Assembly (NCBI RefSeq): GCF_932526225.1
Contig: NC_064037.1
Coordinates: 5,104,703-5,168,702, forward strand
DNA length: 64,000 nt
Direction: 5' to 3'
Origin: Nematostella vectensis
Lineage: Eukaryota; Cnidaria; Anthozoa; Actiniaria; Edwardsiidae
In this document: positions 37,355-47,500 of the stretch, piece after piece
How the letters are laid out: the number at the start of each line of letters is the position of its first letter
How positions within the stretch are numbered: position 1 is the first letter of the stretch
Translations under genes and position numbers: made by a program
The notes under the pieces: model-generated
The model's input: only the letters and a program-made list of their open reading frames with translations
What the model was told of the DNA's origin: nothing
The model's database searches: none

Positions 37355-40060
37355 GCACTGTTAGTTTCAGAGAGTAGTTTTAACTCCAAAAGGGGAGTAA
37401 AACACCGAGGTACAAAATGACTCCCTTTTTGGAGTGATTTTTTACTCCCTTTTTTCTACTCTCTCAAGGGAGTAGATTTTACCCCTGTAGGGGAGTAACT
37501 AAAGGGAGTGATTTACTAGGTTGCTTGCTATTACTCCATTAAAGGAGTACAATTTACCCTCAAAATGGAGTTATTTTTTACTCCTTTTTTTCCTACTCTC
37601 TCAGGGGAGTAGATTTTACCCACTTTAGGGGGTAGCTAAGTGGAGTAATTTACTAGGTTGCTTGTAGTTACTCCATTAAAAGAGTACAATTCACCCTCAA
37701 AATGGGAGTCAATTTTTACTCCCTATTTTATTTCCCCCTACTAATTGGGTAACTAAAGGGATGATTTCAACCCCCTTCCCCCCTGTTTTTACAAAATGGC
37801 CGTTTAAACTCCACCTACTTCAGGTGTTAATACTGGAGAAAGTAGAGTAATTTAGAAACACTAAGGAAAAGACGTTATTATGAATTTGACAAATCATTTA
37901 ATTAAACAATTCAGTTTAAAAAATAACAAAAATATAAGTTGAACAAATGTTTGAAAAATAATAGTCATTTGACATAAGGTATCCAGGACAAAATTACTAA
38001 CAAGTGTCCCAACATAATAAAGCTGAAACAAACATAACACAATATTATTTTTCTATAACAACTTTAACAGCTTTTGAACATTACCCTTTTTGGCGTCATT
38101 ACGGTTTTCCAAAAGAACTGCCTCCTCCTCCATCTTTGTATATTCAGATAAGAAGCTAGAAGCCTAATGCCTCTATATGCACCATTTAAATTTGAACCTG
38201 GTAGGCTAGCTTGAAAAGATAACTAGGTTCTTCATATGCAGGGTTTACTGTGATCAGAATATACGGACAAAAACCAACTACAGTAACATTAGATATTCAA
38301 AATAAATATCTGGACAAATTTTAGGTGCAAGACTGATTACTAGGTTTTTACTAAGCTAAGTTATTCAATTTTTTGCTTCAAGTAACAGTTTATAAAGCAT
38401 AGGCGCTTTAGATGTAAGTACAGTGATTAGTGAATAACTTAAGTTTACAAAGTTTTTATTCGTTTCTTGCGATTTACACATTGATACATTCCTTATACCT
38501 CAAACTTCTTTCTTTTCTGGCTTTCAACTCGAGCACATTTTACTATCTCTATCATAATGTCCTGCGAAGATAATAAGAGAAACACATAAGAAGGTAGTAT
38601 TGCTTTGGAAGATAACAAAGAATCACAAAACATATCAGTCTGGTTCGAGAAATCCGCTCACGAACGATGATTTGATGCTGAAGTTGGTCGCAAAAATCAC
38701 ATTTAGTATTAACCTATCACATTATAAAGCCCATTACACACTAACCTTTAACTTCAATCCATGTTCTGCCATCAAATCCTTAAAAAAGGTGGATTACGCG
38801 TAGAAAAGACGGGAATAAACGGCTATCTGTTTGGAGGTTATGATAATGGCTTTAGTTCGACCGTTACGATTTTGCGCCATGGGCCCAAGCCCCTCTCGGC
38901 CACTAAAGCGAGGGACGCCCGGTACATTTTGGTTTTACGGGCCCTGGTGAGCCGTCTTCTATCTGCAAAGCGGGACTTCTTTTTTTTTTATAATCTCAAG
39001 TAGCATTTCTATTAGAAACAATATATATTATTTTATAATGTTTAAATCGGATCTAATAATTTTATACAATTATCACCCTACCTATCTTTCTTTTAATCGC
39101 AGTACTAATTATTCTGAGCGAATTTTGAAAGTACACCACATAAAACTCATGTTCGAGTCCAAGCCTGTCTTTGATTAAATTTCTTATTGTTGTAGTATAG
39201 CTGACAATATATGCAAGTATAGTGAGGCCTGTTCTTGTATTGAAAATGTTCTTTTAGGATTTCCTAAGAATTCCCTAAGAGTTCCTAAAATGTAGAACTT
39301 CAAATCTTCTTCCTAAGATTTTCTTATCCAAATTATTTCAATTTTCTAATCTACTGCTTATACTAGGAAATCCTAGGAATTTTTAGGAAGTTTAATCATA
39401 TTTTGTTGTTTTGATCGAACTTAGGAAATCTTAGGAAACTCCTAGGCACAGGGTAGAGTTTTTTGTCTCAATACCAATAAATACGATAAATTATTATTTT
39501 TATCTTTTGTCTTATATAATAAAGACTATCGTTTTCCTTCTTAAATTCAGCTAATTCAGAGTAAAAAAACAACTCCCTTTATTTTATATATTTGGAGTGG
39601 TTTGTTACTGCTCTAAAAAGATACAGCTGGAGTAAAAACTACTCTTTCAACACGAGATGGCTGGGGTAGTTTTTACTCTTCAAAACCTACCCCCTAAAAG
39701 GAGTACTTTTTTACTCCATTTCTTGACCATCTGGAGTAAAAATAACTCCTTTCATTTCAGATAGTTGGAGTAGCTTTTACTCTGCCAAAATTACTCCCAG
39801 AAAAGAGTACTTTTTACTCCATTATTTGACCAACAAGAGTGAAAATTACTCTTTTTCTAATAAACATTCGATACTAATTCTCAGCAGAGTAAAACTTACT
39901 CCGTTAAGGGAGTAAACAAAAAAATTACTCCTCAGTGGAGTAGTTTTTACTCCAATAAAGGAGTTGAAATTACTCCTTTAAAAGTACTCCATCGCAAAGA
40001 GTAGTTTTTACTCTCTGATTGGAGTAAAAATAACTCCCTGAAACTAACAGTGCGTTACTG
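37355..40060. mobile_element. 2.7-kb non-autonomous TIR element with palindromic GGAGTAAA arrays
   Basis: Ends are CACTGTTAGTTTCAG and the exact inverse CTGAAACTAACAGTG. The subterminal 350-500 bp on each side are filled with GGAGTAAAAATTACTCC-like palindromic motifs in both orientations. The core (about 37850-39540) is AT-rich with no recognisable transposase; the longest frames (38600-38803, 38761-39003) match nothing I know. It interrupts the LINE. The flanks are CG before and CG after, and removing the element plus one CG puts the LINE back in frame, so a 2-bp CG target duplication is likely. CACTG termini recall CACTA/Chapaev-type elements, but those usually make 3-4 bp duplications, so the superfamily is unresolved. 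Confidence 0.8.
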
Positions 40061-40480
40061 TCCTACGAATGCGCGCTCTCCACAGCGGGGCTGGAAACGT
40101 TACACAATCGTCCCGCAACCATATCTCAGAAATTATTTGCCGACATTCTGAATCCAGCTCATTGGTTGCATAGTCTCCTTCCAACTCAAAACATGTGCCC
40201 AGTTAATCTAAGGCGCAGGCGCACTTTCAATGTACAGCCGTTACGAACAAATAGAACGCGCCAAAGTTTCATCTACCACCATTCATTGAACCATTTTAAA
40301 TTAAATAGTTGAATTATTCATCTTTAATATACAATTTTACATGGTTTTAATTAATAGTTTTCATAATATAAATTATTGCTTACATATTTTCAAATTTTTA
40401 ATATTATTATTATAATTGTAACATAAACGTAATTCAGCCTATGGCTGCAATGTTTTATGAATAAACCATCCATCTATCTA

Positions 40481-43019
40481 TCGAAGAGAGAACAACCGGA
40501 AGTACAACAGCGAAGCAGATAGTAGAGCAGTACAATGATGTATGTAGTGGCGACTTAGGGACACTCGAAGGAAAGCAGCATCTGGATGTAGACCCGACAG
40601 TACCACCTAACATTGCACCATCAAGACGGGTACCTTTTGCGCTGAAGCCGCAGCTGGAAGCCGAGCTACAAAGACTGACGGACATTGGTGTTATAGTGCC
40701 TGTTGATGAGCCAACGGACTAGGTGAACAACCTTGTGGTGGCGACTAAGGAATCGGAAGACCTAAGGCTGTGCTTGGACCCTAAGCAACTTAACAAAGCT
40801 CTGAAGAGAGATACCCCCTCCCAGTTATTGATGATGTTCTCCCGAATCTTTCAAAAGCAAAGATCTTCACCAAAGTGGATGCGCGTAACGGATAATGGCA
40901 CGTCCAACGATGAGTCCATCAAGCTGACCACGTTTGACACGCCCTTCGGCAGATTTAACTGAAGGCGGCTACCGTTTGGAATATCGGTATCTAGTGAGAT
41001 GTTTCAAAAGTAGCTCACCCAAGCCTTGGATAGGCTGGACGGTGTACTCACGGTACATGGTGACATGGTGATTTATGGAGTCGGCGAGACTGAGAAAGAG
41101 GCACAGGATGATCATGACAAGAATCTGAAACGTTTTCTACAGAGGTGTAGAGAGCGCGGCGTAAAATTAAACAAGAAGAAGCTTCAACTGGGATGCGAAG
41201 AGATCCCGTACTTGGGTCACGTGATCACGCGAGACGGCCTGAAGCCTGACCCGGATAAGGTTAAGGCTGTCCAAGAGATGCCACAGCCAACTGACGTAAA
41301 AGGCGTTAGAAGGTTTTGTGGGTTTGTCAACTACCTAGCCAAATTCCTCCCAAACCTGGCGAGCGTCATAGGGCCAATCCAGCAACTAACAAGGCACGAT
41401 GTTGAATGGCAGTGGCGACCGGAGCACGATCAAGCATTTGGGAAGATCAAAGAGCTCGCAAGCAAGGCACCGGTACTGAAGTACTATGAACCGGACGTGG
41501 AGCTGACTGCAATGCGACGCCAGTGAGAAAGGACTGGGGGCCGCTCTAACGCAAAGGGGCCAGCCTGTCGCCTTTGCAAGCCGTGCACTAACAGAGACTG
41601 AACAAAGATATGCGCAGATCGAAAAGGAGATGCTCGCTGTGGTATACTCACTGCAGAAATTCGATCAATACGTCTATGGAAGAGAAGTAACAGTGGAAAG
41701 CGACCATAAGCCCTTAGCAGCGATTGTAACAAAGCCCTTGAGGAGCGCCCCAAAACGCCTACAGGGTATGCTTCTGAAGATGCAGAGATACTGCGTTACC
41801 ATTGTATACAAGCCCGGAACGGAGATGTATTTAGCAGACACGCTAAGCCGGGCATTTTTGCAGTCGTCAAAGAATGCACAGGGGGAGTTCGAGAGAATCA
41901 ATGCGGTAAAGTTACTCCCAATCACTGACGAGCGTCTAGCGGAGCTCAAGAAAAACACCAGGGATGACGAGGTCCTACAGCAGCTGAGACAAGTGATTCA
42001 GATCGGCTGGCCTGAGGAGAGGAAAGAACTCCCTGCTTGCCTGATCCCCTACTTCAGTTGTCGGGATGAGCTAGCTATCTACGATGGTCTAGTGTTCAAA
42101 GGAGAGCGTCTAATCGTCCCGAAGGCCATGCGTGCAAGCATGAAAGAAAGGCTACACAGCTCACACATTGGGGTGAATGGATGCCTACGTCGAGCGAGAG
42201 AATGCCTCTTCTGGCCTGGCATGACCAGCGAGATAAAAGAATTCATCTCGCAGTGCGAGAGCTGTTGCATGTACGACAACAAGCAGCAAAGAGAAACCTT
42301 GATGAGCCACGAGACGACAGAGCTTCCATGGGAGAAAGTCGGCATTGATCTATTCACAATTGATGGTAAAAATTACCTCATTGTGGTAGATTACTTCTAA
42401 GGTTTCTGGGAGATTGACCCACTTACATCCGATTGCAAAGCACCAACCGTCGTCAAGAAACTCAAGACCCATTTTGCTAGACATGGATTCCAGACGTAGT
42501 CATCAGCGACAATGGACCACAGTTTTATTGTGAAGAGTTTGCAGCGTTTACGAAGAGCTGGGGTTTTGAGCACAGAACCGGAAGCCCAGGACACCAGCAG
42601 CCCAACGGGAAGGCTGAAGCCTCTGTCAAGCAAGCCAAGAAGCTCATTCCGAAAGCGAAATCTAGTAGGGAAGACCTATACTTGGGATTATTCGCGGTCA
42701 GGAACACACCAACTGAATCGATGGGCTCTAGTCTGGCACAGCGTTTGCTAGGAAGAAGATGCAAGACCAGGCTACCAACAACGAGGGAGCTGTTGCGTCC
42801 CCAGACAGTGTCGACTGAGCTAATAAAGAAGCAGACGAAAGAGCAGCAACAACGACAGGCGAAATACTACGACAGGGGAGCTCGCGACCTGGAGCCTTTG
42901 GATGAAGGGGACGTAGTGAGAATGAGGCCGTTTAGGCTTGGGAAAAAGGAATGGGACAGAGCGACTGTCCGCAAACGGCTTGACGAGAGATCATATGAAA
43001 TTGAGACTGATTGTTCTTA
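40481..43019 (+). mobile_element. Degenerate Ty3/gypsy pol remnant
   Basis: A 5'-truncated pol begins abruptly at the LINE 3' tail. Recognisable parts: reverse transcriptase (RRLPFGISVSSEMFQK, IPYLGHVITRDGLKPDPDKV, VNYLAKFLPNL), RNase H (GAALTQRGQPVAFASRALTE, VESDHKPLAAI, DTLSRAF), integrase zinc finger (HSSHIGVNGCLRRARECLFW, CESCCMYD) and the start of the integrase core (WEKVGIDLFTIDG). At least five stops and frameshifts (near 40722, 40962, 41011, 41525, 42400) kill it, and the catalytic YVDD region is missing. No LTRs were seen. Confidence 0.85.
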
Positions 43020-43560
43020 GCGCTATATTTAGATGATTGACAACTCAATAATACTGTATCATATTACCTACTCCCATGTAGATCTGATCTCTCTCTTTGT
43101 GAATAAACTATTGAACACAACACGTAACAAACATGATAACTCTGATGAGTATTTTTAGATAAGAAATTATGGTTCATGACAAATTATCCAAGTCAAGTCA
43201 ACAGAATCCCCATTAGATCTGAACTGAATGGATTAGGTTTCACAATAACGTTTTGCTATTTGAATACAGTGCATTGATTTTTTTCATTACAAAGCGGTGT
43301 AAAATACTTTATATAAGTTAAGTTACTTAATTAAGTATATATTAATTTTGTGAGTCCCCATTTTGTCTTTTTCTAAACTAAATGGATTAGGTTTCACAAT
43401 TATGTTTTGCTAGTTGAATAAATTGCATTCATTTTGTTAAATACAAAATAAAAGGTAAATATATGATGTGATGTATGATTTCTTTTCGGATTGCTACTGA
43501 AAACCAGCTAAAAAGTGCAGCTTCGGCGAGCACTCCAGATCACAGCTCGAGTACAGAAAA
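43020..43560. repeat. Intergenic with a diverged duplicated block
   Basis: A roughly 60-bp block beginning AA(A/C)TGAATGGATTAGG-like and TTTCACAATAACGTTTTGC occurs near 43222 and again near 43376, separated by about 154 bp. Otherwise AT-rich with no gene. Confidence 0.6.
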
Positions 43561-43570
43561 ATAAACTCAC

Positions 43571-43673
43571 CACAAGTTCTAGACTTTTGAAAAACTGCCC
43601 TGGAAGCCGTGCTTATCCTCTCCCAAGGTAGATCCAACAGATCACTTTGTAATCCACCCATTTCTCCCTGCAT
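43571..43673 (-). CDS. Candidate first coding exon of an unknown gene
   Basis: On the minus strand, ATG 43673 opens 34 codons ending at a GTGAGT donor (after 43571). They include MQGEMGGLQSDLLDLPWERI and VFQKSRTCG. The LLDLPWE stretch recalls the start of F-box domains, but too little is present to claim one. No second exon was found, and the block downstream on this strand is transposons. It could be chance. Confidence 0.25.
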
Positions 43674-44109
43674 CGTGCAAACGACTATCAAACGACTTCC
43701 CTTGGAGCTGACTACCGTTCAGCTCCAAGGGAATGCACTGCTCCTTTCGATCCAAATTCGCTCCTGTTGCCTCCCGAAGAGTTTTATATGACTCTTTACT
43801 AGACTATTTGTTGTAATCAGACATTGTAAGAATATAAACGCAACAAATAGTAGGGCAAACTTTTAGGTCAATGATCGATTCAAAATGGTTCCTTCAGCGT
43901 AGTAAACAATCGTGTGACGAAACACGGGGGTGCCTATGACGTAATTTCGCTGTATTTTTTGTCTCACTTGATACCTCTCTTTAAAGAATAATTGCATCGT
44001 CTTCCTCGTAATCTTTTACTTTTATTTTATAATATTTAAGCGAAGATTGAATTTTATAATAAGCCTAAGAACAGCCTGACACGATTTTCGCTTCAGAAAC
44101 ACTTTATAA

Positions 44110-44440
44110 TGACCCTTACCTTACATCATCCACAAAGAGGCCAAATACATCTGACCAGTATTGAAAATCATTGATATATAATTGAAAATAATAGAGGTCC
44201 AAGGTCAGACCCTAGGGTACTCTGTTGTTGTGGCACATTTGAAAGATTCAACATTATCAAAAGCTTGTTGCCTACTACAAGGTACAATTTCAACCAATCA
44301 TCCAAAATTATTATATAATGCTGAAACTTTTTCAATAATATTTCATAATCTACTGTATCGAACACCTTAATTAAATCTCAATATACAGCTGATCTTGGAA
44401 AATGCCAACAACAATGTTGTCCACTTTAACAGCCGGTAGC
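44110..44440 (-). pseudogene. Degenerate LINE reverse transcriptase fragment
   Basis: The minus strand reads FDTVDYEILLKKFQHY, then DWLKLYL and, past a frame change, LGPLLF. That order is the motif A to motif B segment of a non-LTR reverse transcriptase. Stops and shifts surround it. It is unrelated in detail to the other LINE copies here. Confidence 0.6.
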
Positions 44441-44509
44441 CAACTTGGTAAAGCGAACATATAACTTACAAACAGAAATTTCGCAGCTGAGGAAATATTG
44501 TCTTTCTAT

Positions 44510-47500
44510 CTATGGCACCGTTTTTTGGGCAAATCCCCACATTTTAGTCCTGGTAAGGTATACCAAACAAGTAAAAAACGGGTCTTTCCAATTTCTTACT
44601 AGACCAGCCAAGCCCTTTTTGTAAGATAACCTTGAGAACCCAGCATTGTGCAAATGATTCCAAGTTTCTCTATCACTACAGCAGCCATCAAGAAACATTG
44701 GCATAAAGCCTGTAATAGAGGAGGAAAGCAGTTGGAGAAAGCTCCTTATGGTCCAGGGCTCATCTGAAAAAAACATAAAAAAAGTTCTACCATTATAGAA
44801 AACAATACAACAATAAACATCAAAACATGAGGCACCAAGAAGACCAAGACAAGCTCTACCAAGGGGGGGGGGGAGTGCAACGGCCGAAAGTCCACTTTTG
44901 GTTCTCAATTGACGTGCTATTTGTAGACAATAATAAAAATCATAAGCTAGATCACTCTGGTATGTAGCCAAATCCGACAATAAACGTCCCTTGGAGATAC
45001 TGCAAAGGCATAAAGAATCCCTTTTTGTTCTTTGGGAGGTGGTTAGATTTTTATCAGAAAACTCCCTCCTTCCCCCCCCCCCTCCCCGGAATAATAAGGT
45101 CCACCTTTTCAGATTTCGCAACCCCCCAAGAAAAATCCTTGGTATGGAGTTTGAGGTGCTATGATGTAATTGTTTGCACCATACTTTAACGTGATAGATT
45201 GGTTGACATCTTAAACCTTTTGACAATGGTAATACTTTCTGCACTGTCATCATATTAACACACACTTTACATTAAGTAAAGGGCTAGACTCAGGTACCTA
45301 ACTGTGCATGTCATAGAATGATTTTATAATTGATCTTATTCAGTAGTAATTGTGGGAACTATTGTTCCCACAATTGATGGCTCAGTAAAACATAGTATAC
45401 CTTTAACATGCTCCATGAAGAAGTAATACCCTCCCTGGAAGACAATTTGATAAAACAGTCAGCATAAAAGTAAACAAACATACACATGATATCTCTCTCC
45501 TTATCATTTGAGCGGGGTAGCTGCTCAAATTCTTGTGTGAGATACATATAAATTAGCGGTACATTTTGTTTTTTTAATAATGCGAGAAAATGCTATCTTG
45601 ACGAACAAATGACCTTATATCTTTATTAATATAGAGGAAACATTTATCAATGTATTGATGTCTTTTAATTAAAATATTCCCCTTGCCTGTGTACAGTAGG
45701 ACAATGCTACTTTTGGTGGCACTTAGAAAATGTGTTATGCATATTCGAGTAAACTGGTTTCTGCTGTGTGTACTGTATCTACCGGTGTAAAAGTCACACC
45801 CACGTATAAGATGCACCCAGAATTTTGAGATCAAAATAGTAAAAATGTCAATATTCAAATGTTTGAGTAATTCCAGTAATTCAAGAAAGAAATGCTGCAA
45901 AAAGCAAATTTGCTGTCGGTTAGTGAAAGATTCAATAGAACTAAAACCAAAGTGTTTCTGTGAAGAACAACGCAGTGTATGACCTTTTCCTTTGACATCG
46001 TCTTTTACCTTTGAAAATCACCATCAGCTTCCATTTCGTTTCATTCAAATTATAAAAAGTGGCATTCCGCATATAAAACGCACCCTAATTTTGAAGGTCA
46101 TTTTGGAGTGAAAAAAGTGTGGCTTATACCACAGGCTTACCAACCTCTCAGTCAGTCTCCAGTCAATCCCAGTAACTAGCTCGAATATTTTCACGATTGA
46201 TCACCTCCTGTTTAATTGTTCTTTAATTGTCTTATATCCTAGAATAAAGTTTATTGTGACCTTTATTCTAGGATATAAGACAATTATCCTCCTCGATGGG
46301 ATCGCCACCTTATCGTGGTGAGGGTGTTTGTGTGTCCCAATGACCTCTAGAGCTATGTTGGCGGGAGTATTTTACTCCTGGCAGGGACACCCATGTCGAA
46401 CAGGTCGAAAGGTAGGGGCCAGACGAAGAGTGATCCACTGGTCCTCCAGGTTGGGGGTTGGGCAAAGGGTTGATAACCCTCTCCCATAAAAAAATAGCTT
46501 ATCACAGAAACCAGAAGCAGAGCAAATTCACTTGGGAAGTGGGACCGTGGCTGCATCTCATGAAAGAGATTGTATGACGCGCAGAGGCCAAAGCCATCGG
46601 GACGCCCTTGGGCTGACTAAACCATTGGTCCACTCAAAACATGCAATGAGAATAGGTAATTGGAATGTCAGGACATTATATAGTAGCGGCAATGTTGCCC
46701 AAGCAGCGAGGGAAATGGGCAAGAGAGACATCAACATCATGGGAATCAGTGAAACTCACTGGACAGGCCAAGGGAAAATGCAGCTGAGAGATGGCGAGAC
46801 GATGGTTTATTCTAGAAGGGAAGATAACATCCATAGAGAGGGAGTAGGGATCCTCATGTCCGAAAATGCGGCGGCTTGTTTAATAGAATGGACTCCTTGG
46901 AACGAGAGAATGATTCAAGCAAGATTCTACTCCAGGCACATTAAATTGACCATCATTCACATATACGTGCCTACAGAGGATGCAGACGAACATTAAAAAG
47001 ATGAGTTCTATACACGGCTGCAGGAGGTACTAGATAGCAGAAACCAACACAACATGTTAATCATCACTGGTGATATGAATGCAAAGGTTGGCGACCAGAA
47101 CTGGGACTATGAAAGAGTCATGGGGAAGCATGGATTGGGAGTTCGAAATGACAATGGAGAAAGATTATGTGAATTGTGTGACCTTAACGAACTTGTCATA
47201 ACTGGGACGCTGTTCCCACATAGAACCATTCACAAGGCAACTTGGATTTCACCAGATGGAAAGACAAAGAACCAGATAGACCATGTTTTGGTAAATAAGA
47301 GGTTTAGGAATTCAGTAAAAGACACAAGGGTTTTTAGATCAGCGGACGTAGGAAGTGATCACTACTTAGTGTGTGCAACTGTAAAGCTAAGGTTAAGAAA
47401 AGATCCAAAACGGAAGGGTAACATCAGAGTGAAATATGATACATCTACATTGATGGAGAAAGATGTAAGGAACACATTTAACATCAAATTAAGGAATCGG

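Larger units (their letters stand above)
33012..40480 (+). mobile_element. Broken CR1/Jockey-type LINE split by two later insertions
   Basis: Endonuclease pieces (VIGAVYHSPNDPD, GLILLGDFN, GLSDHASVEV) lie at 33015-33620 with frameshifts. The reverse transcriptase is at 33713-34050 and 36243-37350, with RKASGPDGIPGW, ILLDFRKAFDLIDH and WKYVDDTTLAE. The segment around the PQG motif is deleted between AISSGV and NDLDAQG. A further frameshift occurs near 37240. The C-terminal end (LSTAGLETLHNRPATISQKL) and 3' tail (40062-40480, ending in ATCTATC) resume after the second insertion. The copy is dead, with several independent frame breaks. It belongs to the same family as the intact LINE in the T-box intron, judged by the shared 3' tail. 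Confidence 0.85.
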
